A DNA stretch of 64,000 bases from Bog-950 sp964423405 (lineage in GTDB: Bacteria > Bacteroidota > Bacteroidia > Chitinophagales > LD1), in NCBI GenBank assembly GCA_964423405.1, contig CAYREY010000009.1, forward strand, positions 1 to 64,000, given 5' to 3'. A program made the translations under genes and the position numbers. Under the pieces are notes generated by a model that did no database searches, had not been told where the DNA came from, and was given only the letters and a program-made list of their open reading frames with translations. Positions 37,370 through 46,236 of this stretch are shown piece by piece; within the stretch, counting starts at the first letter, position 1; each line of letters opens with the position of its first letter.

Positions 37370-38512
37370 TTACTTCTTTCTGTGTTTGCGCAAATATTCA
37401 AGGGCCGATACATTCTCTTTTTTCAAATCGACACCAAAAAGCAGGAACCCCAGATAAAGAGAAAAATTTACTACAAAAGATACCGCAAATCTTGTACTAA
37501 CCATCATTTTAACCAGCAGGTACTTTACATGCCCCTTTGTGGGTATCAGCGCCCTGTTATACACCTCTACATAAACCTTGTGGTTAAATAACAGCACATG
37601 CAATAACACCATAAGTACAAAACGGCTATCTTCTACCGACAATACTATTAACAGCGTAACAGGCAACCACAACTCCCATAAATTATTGGGAAAATAACGC
37701 CATGTACTATTTAAAAACGCCAACAACCCCTTGCGGGCAAACAATAACAATACTGTAAGTGCATATAACCATATTACGGGTTGGCATAGCAGCAAAAACC
37801 TATTAGTATAGGCCAGCAAAGCATAGAATAACGACAACAAGGCAACTTCGGCCAGTATGCTACACAACATAATACGCTCAAACCCTGCCTTACTTAACTC
37901 TAAAAAAAAACTGGTTGTGCCTCCAAGCCGGTCTGCCTCTGCATCCTGATACTGGTGAATAATAATGTTTCTGATACCACTAACTGCCTGCAACAATAAA
38001 AGCACACCCATTAACCGCACGTTTACAGTAGCTCCGCTTGCAATAATAAAGGTATTGGCGGCCAACATAAGGGGTAGCAGGTGGGCATACAATGTATCTG
38101 CTATAATTCCGGCAGCCCCTCTATCCTTTAGCCTTACTGGCGGTGCAGAGTACACTATAAACGTAGCTACCTCTGCAATAATAAGCAGTAGCGACAACTT
38201 GTTGAAAGGCAGATACAGCCAGGGAAGCAGTAGTGCACTAAGGGCCGTTGCAAACAACAACACAACAACCATTACCGGCTTACCCTGTACCATATTTGGT
38301 TTGCCGGCTGCTTTGTCTTTTTCTATATCAAACAAATCGTTAAGCAAATACCCCAACGATGCAAACCCACTTATAGTAACTACCGATGCCCCTGCCAGTT
38401 TAAGAAAATGTATGAATGGAATATGAAACCACAACACAAACAAGTACACAAGCCCCATGAGTAAAGCAGCCTTACCTTGCCACCAATCATTTACCCTGAA
38501 AACCTGTTTCAC
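37370..38512 (-). CDS. UbiA-type prenyltransferase 1
   Basis: A 380-residue polytopic membrane protein. The first Asp-rich motif is NDLFDIEKD (Asn58, Asp59, Asp62, Asp66); the second is HQYQDAEAD (Asp190, Asp194). These bind the Mg-diphosphate of a prenyl donor. Several membrane helices follow, and about 100 extra C-terminal residues lie beyond the usual 280-300. The start appears to be GTG at 38512. It is second in the minus-strand run, 9 bases after a methyltransferase. Together they could make and methylate a prenylated scaffold; UbiA relatives include ubiquinone, menaquinone, heme and phosphoribosyl transferases. Confidence 0.85.
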   Translation of the reverse strand: MKQVFRVNDWWQGKAALLMGLVYLFVLWFHIPFIHFLKLAGASVVTISGFASLGYLLNDLFDIEKDKAAGKPNMVQGKPVMVVVLLFATALSALLLPWLYLPFNKLSLLLIIAEVATFIVYSAPPVRLKDRGAAGIIADTLYAHLLPLMLAANTFIIASGATVNVRLMGVLLLLQAVSGIRNIIIHQYQDAEADRLGGTTSFFLELSKAGFERIMLCSILAEVALLSLFYALLAYTNRFLLLCQPVIWLYALTVLLLFARKGLLAFLNSTWRYFPNNLWELWLPVTLLIVLSVEDSRFVLMVLLHVLLFNHKVYVEVYNRALIPTKGHVKYLLVKMMVSTRFAVSFVVNFSLYLGFLLFGVDLKKENVSALEYLRKHRKK

Positions 38513-38521
38513 CGTTAGTAG

Positions 38522-39400
38522 TTATATAGGCCTGTTTAAAAAATAAAGATGCTTTTCCTTATTTACATCAAACGGAGGTTTCATCACTTTTAGCTCATAA
38601 AAGTCTATCGGAAAAACATAATCCTCCCAGGTAACAATTTTGCCTATATCAAACAAATTCTGAAAATCATTTGAAATAGTAAGATGCTCAAACTCGCCGG
38701 TTTTAACTTCCGGTGTTTTTATAAATAGCAGTATAAAATTAAGCCGGCGCATTACCTTAAGCACTTCATACAAATCTGCTACATGATAGCAATACGCCTT
38801 GTTTATTTCCTGTACAATCCGGTCTATTTTTGCACCGTCTTCGGGGTTAGGGTGTTCGCGCACAAATAAATCTTTTATATAAAGTACGCCACCGGGTTTT
38901 AATGCTTTGTATGCCTTTTCTATTAACAGGGCTTTGTTGTTTGAGTGCCCAAACGATTCAAGAAACAAAATTCTATCAAAAACATTTTCGCCATACAAGG
39001 CATCCATATCATGATAGTCGCCTTGCCTTACAGTAACCTTGCCCTTTAACTGCCTGCCTGCAATAATCTCAGCAGCCTTTTGTTGCTGCACCAGGCTGGC
39101 GGTTACCCCTTCTATCTCTACATTCAGCTTAGCTGCAAAATAGCAGGCGGGCCCACCTACACCACATCCGGCATCCAGAATTTTTTGCCCATCGGCCAAT
39201 TCTGCATTAGCAATAGTATAATCCAGGTAAACACTTACATCGGTGGTGCGAAAGGCCTGTATAATTTCGCCATACACCTCTAAAAATTTATCGGTGGTAT
39301 TATTGTAAAAATCGCCTACTTGCAGGGCATTGTTTGCGGGCCGGCTTTCTTTACCGGCTGATTGAGATTGCCTGAAAAAACTTTTTATTGCACCTATCAT
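38522..39400 (-). CDS. SAM-dependent methyltransferase 1 (Erg6/UbiE-like)
   Basis: A 292-residue class I methyltransferase with motif I ILDAGCGVGGPACYFA near residue 95 and a LKPGGVLYIKDLF motif. The pattern is of the Erg6/tocopherol/geranyl-diphosphate C-methyltransferase group. The first 13 residues (MIGAIKSFFRQSQ) form an amphipathic segment like those ending the PhyH proteins. It heads the minus-strand run and is followed by UbiA 1, which fits methylation of a prenyl chain or ring. Actual substrate unknown. Confidence 0.83.
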   Translation of the reverse strand: MIGAIKSFFRQSQSAGKESRPANNALQVGDFYNNTTDKFLEVYGEIIQAFRTTDVSVYLDYTIANAELADGQKILDAGCGVGGPACYFAAKLNVEIEGVTASLVQQQKAAEIIAGRQLKGKVTVRQGDYHDMDALYGENVFDRILFLESFGHSNNKALLIEKAYKALKPGGVLYIKDLFVREHPNPEDGAKIDRIVQEINKAYCYHVADLYEVLKVMRRLNFILLFIKTPEVKTGEFEHLTISNDFQNLFDIGKIVTWEDYVFPIDFYELKVMKPPFDVNKEKHLYFLNRPI

Positions 39401-39646
39401 AATATACGTAGCATTGTGTATGCTCTGCTTGCTAAAATAGCGTAATAAAATGGTTTTACATCAACCACGCCCGCCAGAGCATTTACTTACCCAACCCATA
39501 GCTATACTAAGGCAAATATAGCTTTACAAAAAGCCGTAGCGCGTGTAAGTGGCAGGGCTTACACAATGTTTAAAAGAAAAACTATTTTAGAGTTATGTAT
39601 TTGTAAGCTTACCAGCTATTAAGTGAAAGCGGCAAAACGTATACTA

Positions 39647-40495
39647 ATGAGAAGAGTTTTTAAAAACGATGAACAGGAGTTTTTTTTCAGGCAAAATGGA
39701 TATATAAAACTGCCTTTTGACAGAGCTGCAGAGCTAGATGCCTGCAAGCAAAAAATTTTTTCCTTAAACCCATCCGATAAGTTTCAGGCTTTTCAAAAAT
39801 CCAAGCTACATCCACAGGATTTTCACTGTACGTTTTTTGACAGCGATATGGATTACCGTAAAAGTGTGTTTGATATTGTTACTGATTTTTTTTCGCCGTT
39901 AAACTATCTGCTACTGGATAACTACAAGTTTATACAGGGCAATGTGTTTATTAAGCCCCCCTTTAAGGGTTACGTAGCACCGCACCAAAACCTTACAGTA
40001 GTTGATGAGAGCAGGTTCACCTCGCTTTCGTTTTGGTGCCCGGCACAAAATACAACGAAAGAAAACGGCACCATGGTACTGGTACCATCCAGCCACCGCA
40101 AGTTTATGAAATACCGTAGTACAAATATCAGCTGGCCGCTTTTACCTATGTTTAAAGATTATGACTCTGCACATTTAAAAACCATTGATGTAGCCAAAGG
40201 CGAAATACTGATAATAGATGACAGTATAATACACGGCACTACCAACAACATTACCAATACCGAAAGATTTGTTTTTCACGCCATGCTGGCCCCACAGGAA
40301 GCACCTATTATTTACTGCAACGTAAATAAAGAACAGCACGATGTACAGCTATTTAATGTACCCGATACCTTTTGGCAATATTATATACCGGGCGATACCC
40401 CGGCCCAATTAGATTTGTGGGAAACCAGGCCCTACAACGAAAGAGAGTTAACAGAAAACGAATTTATTACCGAACTACAAGCCGCAAACAGCTAA
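39647..40495 (+). CDS. PhyH-family Fe/2OG dioxygenase 6, HxN variant
   Basis: A 282-residue PhyH-type protein from ATG 39647; a GTG 8 codons upstream is the only other start. The iron motif reads His113-Gln-Asn115 (codon AAC at 39989) instead of His-x-Asp. The distal His196 (DDSIIHGTT) and Arg207 are retained. It shares the VVDES and ENGTM blocks of the array proteins. It lies 25 bases before the Wzt-like ATPase gene on the same strand. It could be a non-canonical iron enzyme or a regulatory pseudo-enzyme. Confidence 0.85.
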   Translation: MRRVFKNDEQEFFFRQNGYIKLPFDRAAELDACKQKIFSLNPSDKFQAFQKSKLHPQDFHCTFFDSDMDYRKSVFDIVTDFFSPLNYLLLDNYKFIQGNVFIKPPFKGYVAPHQNLTVVDESRFTSLSFWCPAQNTTKENGTMVLVPSSHRKFMKYRSTNISWPLLPMFKDYDSAHLKTIDVAKGEILIIDDSIIHGTTNNITNTERFVFHAMLAPQEAPIIYCNVNKEQHDVQLFNVPDTFWQYYIPGDTPAQLDLWETRPYNERELTENEFITELQAANS

Positions 40496-40520
40496 ATTTT
40501 TCTGTTATAAATAATAAAAA

Positions 40521-41702
40521 GTGAAGCACATTTTAGAAGTTGAAGGACTGAGTAAAAAGTTTGAATTAACCACAGCCCTCGAAAGCAATACGGATGTAAA
40601 GAAAGGGCACCTGTATGCATTACAAAACGTTACATTTACTTTAAAGCCCGGCGAAAGCCTTGGAATTATCGGCCGCAACGGATCGGGTAAAAGTACCTTG
40701 CTAAAACTACTATCCGGCATAATAAAGCCCAGCAGTGGCACTATAAAAATATGGGGCAACTGCGCCTCTATACTTGATTTAGGATTTGGAATGGTACCCG
40801 AGTTTACCGGAAGGGAAAACATTTTTTTTGTAGGTGCGCTGGATGGGCACAGCAACAGCTACATGAAAAAACTGCTGGATGAAATAGTAGATTTTGCCGA
40901 GATTTCTGATTTTCTGGACCAGCCTGTTAAAACCTATTCAAATGGCATGTACCTGCGCCTTGCCTTTGCCATTAAAACAGTTTTACAGGTAGATTTGCTA
41001 TTGCTGGATGAGGTGATGAATGTGGGCGATATTAAGTTTCAGGAAAAATGCCGGCAAAAAATAAGCGAACTACAGGCCAATGGCAAAAGCATAATATTAG
41101 TTACCCATAACCTGAAAGAGCTAACCGAATATACCCGCCTGGGGTTGCTATTAGAAAAAGGCCAGATGCTGGCCTTGGGACAAACGCAGGAAATAGTAGA
41201 GAGCTACGAATCGTTACTGGGCCTTAAACAGGAAAAAACAAGCCCTACCATCAACTTTGCTAAAGACCCGGATAATGCCATTCGGGTAATTGATTATAAC
41301 CTATCTAAAAATGTAATTGAAATTATAGGAGAAAAAGTGCACGTATCCATCAATTTTGAGGTAATGAAAGATGGTGATTACGACCTGATGATGTATGTAA
41401 GCAATTATAATGGCATCCTCTTTTCCGATTCGTTTTCATACAGGCCCGAGCCCGACTATAAGATAAACAAAGTGGGTATGTACGAATGCACCAGCGTATT
41501 ACCCGAAAACTTTTTCAATATCGGCACTTACTACATTGGCTTTATTATTTGCGACCGCAAACAATCGCTGTATGAGAACCTGCGGTGCCTGAGTTTTGAA
41601 GTTAAAATAGGCGACTTTGCTATACACACCTCTCCGTGGAGTAAATACGATAAAATATACCCTTTGCGGCCAGAGTTAGAATGGAAGCTGAATACTGTTT
41701 AA
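40521..41702 (+). CDS. Wzt/TagH-type ABC exporter ATPase
   Basis: A 393-residue protein starting at GTG 40521. Residues about 1-240 are the ATPase with Walker A GRNGSGKST, signature YSNGMYLRLAFAI and Walker B LLLLDEVMNVGD, all diagnostic of the polysaccharide/teichoic-acid exporter class. Residues about 250-393 form a beta-rich Wzt-like C-terminal domain that in this class recognises the end of the glycan. Its permease partner (44666) is separated by the opposite-strand TMTC-like gene. Confidence 0.9.
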   Translation: MKHILEVEGLSKKFELTTALESNTDVKKGHLYALQNVTFTLKPGESLGIIGRNGSGKSTLLKLLSGIIKPSSGTIKIWGNCASILDLGFGMVPEFTGRENIFFVGALDGHSNSYMKKLLDEIVDFAEISDFLDQPVKTYSNGMYLRLAFAIKTVLQVDLLLLDEVMNVGDIKFQEKCRQKISELQANGKSIILVTHNLKELTEYTRLGLLLEKGQMLALGQTQEIVESYESLLGLKQEKTSPTINFAKDPDNAIRVIDYNLSKNVIEIIGEKVHVSINFEVMKDGDYDLMMYVSNYNGILFSDSFSYRPEPDYKINKVGMYECTSVLPENFFNIGTYYIGFIICDRKQSLYENLRCLSFEVKIGDFAIHTSPWSKYDKIYPLRPELEWKLNTV

Positions 41703-41735
41703 AGCACAACTGTATTAACCACAGCGAGGCACATT

Positions 41736-44561
41736 CTACCTACGTACAGATAGAGCCTGAATGGATTGTTCAAGGCTTTGGTCGGCCGGATTAATCTGCT
41801 GTGCTATTTTCAAATAATGAATCGCACTATCAATTTGATTTAGCTCAACATAGCTTCGTGCCATGTTATAATACGACCTGTAATCTGAAGGCAAATTAAC
41901 AACGGCCTGTTTACTTATAGCCAACGTTAAATCTTTTCTACCCATCAGGTAGTATATGTAACCAAGTTTATCGTACCCGTTTATATCGGTGGGCATTAAC
42001 CGGTTGTATGTAAGAAAATATGAAAGTGCCGAATCGTATTGCCCTTTCTGCTGGTATAGCATTCCCAAATTCATTTTCAATGGTGGAAAATCGTTTTGGG
42101 GATCTATGGTATCGGCCATACTAAAATAGCGAAGGCAACTATCTGTTTCCTGCAACATAGAATATACACGGCCTAAATCGTAGGCCACATTAAAAGTAGA
42201 AGGATAAATTTCAAGGGACCTTTTAAAATGAGTTATCGCTTCTTTCCATAACGCCTTTTGCTCGTCTACCTTACCTATTGTCATAGAATACTTCATAACA
42301 TTTAACGCCAACAGATTATGCGCTTGTGCCGAGGTTTGTACATACCCTAAATCTTTACGCATTAAAGTAATATGGTCTTTCCAATCAAAATTACGGGAGT
42401 ATGTAATGGCAGAATAAAAAAGCAGCAATAAGCCAAATACATATTTAGCCGAAGACGGCAGTTGAAGTATGCCGCTTTGTTGAGTAGTAGAAATTTTAAA
42501 AAGCCGGAAAAGAAGAAATGTAAGCAAAATACACCAAGCAAGTGAAGGAACTAACAAAAAACGTTCGGCCAGTAACCCGGGTATAGGATAAAAGAAGTTT
42601 GAATAAATAACAATTGAAACCAAATACAGCCATATACTAAAGCTTATAATTTTATGCTTACGGCCCAGCACAATGGCAAGTAATAACAACACTATATGTA
42701 TTGCCAACCCAAGTATAGGCACCAGGTTCATTACACCCTGTGGCTTAATAAAACTATAGCCATAATAAAATGCCATAGGATAGGGCACAATTACTTTGTA
42801 AGCGTAATGAAAAAGAATAGTAAGCGAGGTACCTAACCTTACACTGAATGAAGATTTATAATCTACCGGGTTTTCGAGAAAAGCCAAAGGCCTATCGGTT
42901 TTGGCTGCATATAACTTTACATCCACTTTCTTAGCTAAAGCAACCATATTAGACTTAACCGGCAAAGGCTTAAGATTTGAAAAAGCGGGCGATAAAGGAG
43001 AAACTAAAAAAGCCAGAATAAGCAGTGCTGTAAACACAACATACTTTGCCAGCGAGTTGTATAAAACAGCAGCAGCAAGAATAAGTGCCAAAATATGGGG
43101 AAAGAAATAATGCCAGTCTTTGGTATTAACTATTAAGGTATATACCAGGCTAACTGTTGTAATAGATGCCGCAATTACACCAAGCCCTATTACCAGCATA
43201 CCAACTTTTGATTTAGGCGCTTTAAGTGCCAGAAAAAAAGCAAACACCATTATAAAATTCAGGTAATCGTTACCGGCATAAGCAAAAACAAGCATACCCA
43301 CCAACGATAAAATGCAGCCGGCAACAAGAATTTTAAGTCCGGGATGACCAAAGAAAAACTCGTAGCACAAAACGATAAATGCTATGCCTGACACATAGTC
43401 CTGATAGGGGCCTGCTACAGTACCCCCCGATATAAACACATAAAGCACCGCTATTGTAAGGTTAAGGTACAGAAACCCTTTTGCAAATACAGCCAACCGG
43501 TGTTGCGGCCACAAGGTAAACAGTAGTAATACACCTACTGTTACAAACTCTGCCAGGGTATTGTTAGAAACAAGCGCCCACAAAAAAACAACACTTACTG
43601 CCGCCGTAATAAAGAAAGGGAACACCAAAAAAGAGGTAATGGAGGGATATGTAATTGATAAAAAATTTCTAAACCCACTAAACAACTGTGCAGCAGCAAC
43701 ATGCTCATCTGATAGTTTGCCTGCGCTAAAAATATCTTTCGGGTTTAATGGCCGTAACAAAACAAATAGTGCAACTGTGGCCAGCACAATACCAATCTGC
43801 AGCAAAATTTTATCGAAAGGGTTGCCTATATCTAACAGAAAATGAAGCGGCACCAAAAAAGATACAGCCACTGCCATTACATATTTAAAATCAATTTCGC
43901 TAAACACTATAACTGCCAAAGGAGTGATTACGGCAAAAACCAGAAAGGTAATTTTACACATCAACGCCAATGCAAAAAATGCAACAGCGCCTAACAACTT
44001 CCATACCCGGGTACTATCGGCAAATGAAAATACCATGTGCACAGCCAGCAGGCTAAACAGCAAGCCTAATATCTCATCGCGGTTTTTTGCGCTGCACACT
44101 ACCTCGGTATGTGCCGGATGGGCAATAAACAACAGCGTTACAACAAATGATAGTAACTGCGAATAACCTTTAAAAATACGCTGCAACAGATAATACAAAA
44201 CAAGGCAGCAAATAGCATAGAACAGAATATTGAGTAAGTGAGAGGTGATAGGATTATCGCCAAATATGCTATGCTCTATTGCGTAAGAAACCAGCACCAC
44301 CGGACGGTATTCGTAAGCATACCCGCTGTTATCTGAATAATAAGGCGATGTAAAAATTTCAGGTATTGCAGCAATGCCTTTTGATGTAAGCTTATGATTA
44401 TTGGTAACCAGCTCATCATCCATATTATAATCATTCAACACGGCGTTGCTGTACAGAATAACGCTAAACAGAACTATAATTATATCGTAACCGAATTTTT
44501 TGTAAAATGGAGGAGGGATATTGCCAGCTTTAGGCTGGTTAGGTGCTGCTTTTTTTGCCAT
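41736..44561 (-). CDS. TMTC-like GT-C membrane protein with C-terminal TPRs
   Basis: A 941-residue protein. The N-terminal two-thirds have many membrane helices and GT-C features: YNMDDELV after the first helix, YRPVVLVSYAIEH and a luminal HPAHTEVVCSAKNRDE loop, as in TMTC and ArnT-type mannosyl- or arabinosyltransferases. The last 220 residues are TPR repeats. It probably transfers a sugar from a polyprenyl-phosphate donor on the outer face of the inner membrane. ATG 44561 is used; ATG 44594 would add 11 residues. A -7-like box (CAAATATA on the + strand at 44568-44575) lies between the two starts. Confidence 0.83.
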   Translation of the reverse strand: MAKKAAPNQPKAGNIPPPFYKKFGYDIIIVLFSVILYSNAVLNDYNMDDELVTNNHKLTSKGIAAIPEIFTSPYYSDNSGYAYEYRPVVLVSYAIEHSIFGDNPITSHLLNILFYAICCLVLYYLLQRIFKGYSQLLSFVVTLLFIAHPAHTEVVCSAKNRDEILGLLFSLLAVHMVFSFADSTRVWKLLGAVAFFALALMCKITFLVFAVITPLAVIVFSEIDFKYVMAVAVSFLVPLHFLLDIGNPFDKILLQIGIVLATVALFVLLRPLNPKDIFSAGKLSDEHVAAAQLFSGFRNFLSITYPSITSFLVFPFFITAAVSVVFLWALVSNNTLAEFVTVGVLLLFTLWPQHRLAVFAKGFLYLNLTIAVLYVFISGGTVAGPYQDYVSGIAFIVLCYEFFFGHPGLKILVAGCILSLVGMLVFAYAGNDYLNFIMVFAFFLALKAPKSKVGMLVIGLGVIAASITTVSLVYTLIVNTKDWHYFFPHILALILAAAVLYNSLAKYVVFTALLILAFLVSPLSPAFSNLKPLPVKSNMVALAKKVDVKLYAAKTDRPLAFLENPVDYKSSFSVRLGTSLTILFHYAYKVIVPYPMAFYYGYSFIKPQGVMNLVPILGLAIHIVLLLLAIVLGRKHKIISFSIWLYLVSIVIYSNFFYPIPGLLAERFLLVPSLAWCILLTFLLFRLFKISTTQQSGILQLPSSAKYVFGLLLLFYSAITYSRNFDWKDHITLMRKDLGYVQTSAQAHNLLALNVMKYSMTIGKVDEQKALWKEAITHFKRSLEIYPSTFNVAYDLGRVYSMLQETDSCLRYFSMADTIDPQNDFPPLKMNLGMLYQQKGQYDSALSYFLTYNRLMPTDINGYDKLGYIYYLMGRKDLTLAISKQAVVNLPSDYRSYYNMARSYVELNQIDSAIHYLKIAQQINPADQSLEQSIQALSVRR

Positions 44562-44665
44562 TTGTATCAAATATAATTGATTATAAGAGTGCAATAAGCC
44601 ACAATATAATAAGCTAAGGTAATTTAATCGTTTACTGTTAAAAACGTATTATTGTGTAAATCTTT

Positions 44666-45505
44666 TTGCGTTTGAAAAACACAAATTACAGCAGGGCTAT
44701 TGAATACAGCGCAGCGCCTGATAGTTTAACGGAGTACACAAAAAAAATATGGCACTATAAGCACTTAATTTACACGTTTACCTACCAGGAAATAAAAACA
44801 CAGTACGCGCAAACTTACTTTAGCTGGCTTTGGCTGGTACTAAAGCCACTTATGGTACTATCTCTTTTCGCCTTTATTTTCAATTATGTTTTTCACATCC
44901 CCTCGTTAACTATACCGTACCCATTATTTGCATTTACGGGCCTGATTATATGGAATAACTTTAGCTACATGGTAGCCAATGGTGGTGGCGTAATTAATGC
45001 CAACCAGGGCCTGGCACGCAAAATGTACTTTCCGCGCATAATACTTATCTTATCAAAAAGCCTGTCGGGTTTGGTAGAACTTACAATCTCACTTTTTCTT
45101 GTATTTGCCCTGGCGTTGGTTTACCGCTACCCTGTTACGTTACAGGTATTAGCCTTACCACTTTTGGTTGTGTTAAACACTATTATTGGAACGGGCGTAG
45201 CCATATGGCTAAATGCATTTAGCATAAAACGGCGCGATATAAACCACCTGGCACAACAGCTTATAGGCTTTTTAATATGGCTTACACCGGTATTTTACCC
45301 GGCCAACCTTATACCCGAAAAAATCTCCTTTCTGGTGTACTTAAATCCAATTGCAGGTATTATACAAGGCTGCCGGTGGGCTATACTTGGCGACCGCTTT
45401 CCCAGCTTATATTTTTTACCGGGCATTATCGTTTGCCTTGTTTTTACTGCCGCAGGGTTTATTTATTTTGCAAAACAAGAAGATATAATAGCAGATAATG
45501 CGTAG
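44666..45505 (+). CDS. Wzm/TagG-type ABC exporter permease
   Basis: A 279-residue ABC-2 permease with six predicted helices. The N terminus (KIWHYKHLIYTFTYQEIKTQYAQT) is the conserved cytoplasmic segment before helix 1, and WLNAFSIKRRDINHLAQQLIGFLIWLTPVFYP is the family hallmark. The start must be TTG at 44666 or 44672, as no upstream ATG is in frame. It should pair with the Wzt-like ATPase 3 kb away to export a lipid-linked glycan. Confidence 0.88.
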   Translation: MRLKNTNYSRAIEYSAAPDSLTEYTKKIWHYKHLIYTFTYQEIKTQYAQTYFSWLWLVLKPLMVLSLFAFIFNYVFHIPSLTIPYPLFAFTGLIIWNNFSYMVANGGGVINANQGLARKMYFPRIILILSKSLSGLVELTISLFLVFALALVYRYPVTLQVLALPLLVVLNTIIGTGVAIWLNAFSIKRRDINHLAQQLIGFLIWLTPVFYPANLIPEKISFLVYLNPIAGIIQGCRWAILGDRFPSLYFLPGIIVCLVFTAAGFIYFAKQEDIIADNA

Positions 45506-45528
45506 CACAACTATAATTTTCAACTAAA

Positions 45529-46224
45529 ATGGTTCGTTCGTACAGCTACGTAAGGTACTTTTTCGTATTTATTTTTGCACTAATCGTATTGGTTTTTTCG
45601 CGGTCTTTTATAGGCAGCAACCCTGCCATTGCAGGCGCTTCTATTGTAGTAAAAATACATGGGGTGGCTCTTTTTTTATGGGCAACACTATTTGCCATTC
45701 AACCCTTTCTTATTCATTTTAAGAAAAAAAACATCCATATTTTACTGGGCAAATTATCGTACGGCCTTGCACCGGTTATTGTACTTACTACCATACTCAT
45801 TTCAATACACCTTTTTAATCGTAGCGAAACCCAGATAAGCCTGGATAAACGGGTTAACCTGCTCTGCTCACAAATAGTGGGCATTAGTTTATTCGCCTTA
45901 TTTTATGTATTGGCAATGGTAAACTCCAACAAACCGGCAAATCATCTCAAATACATTATCGGTACATCGTTTGTGTTGCTTGGGCCGGTTATTTTCAGAT
46001 CTAACTTGTGGTTGTTCCATTTTTCGTGGTTTAGCAATATTGAATACACGTCGAAAATACTGGTGTGTATTGTAGTAGATGCAACGCTGCTAACTTTAAT
46101 TGGCTACGATAAACTAAACAACAATAACAGCCGCCCTTATATAATATGCCTTGCCCTTATACTAACCGAACAGTTACTTGATTTATGTTCGGTATATTAC
46201 ACTGTTTGGCAAACCTTACATTGA
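45529..46224 (+). CDS. Multi-pass membrane protein of unknown function
   Basis: A 231-residue protein with about seven predicted helices. A His in helix 2 (VKIHGVALFLWATLFAIQP) and one after it (NIHILLGKLSYG) recall DUF2306-like or heme-binding membrane proteins, but I cannot confirm a family. It begins 23 bases after the Wzm-like permease on the same strand and is likely co-transcribed. Confidence 0.6.
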   Translation: MVRSYSYVRYFFVFIFALIVLVFSRSFIGSNPAIAGASIVVKIHGVALFLWATLFAIQPFLIHFKKKNIHILLGKLSYGLAPVIVLTTILISIHLFNRSETQISLDKRVNLLCSQIVGISLFALFYVLAMVNSNKPANHLKYIIGTSFVLLGPVIFRSNLWLFHFSWFSNIEYTSKILVCIVVDATLLTLIGYDKLNNNNSRPYIICLALILTEQLLDLCSVYYTVWQTLH

Positions 46225-46236
46225 TACGCTATGCAG

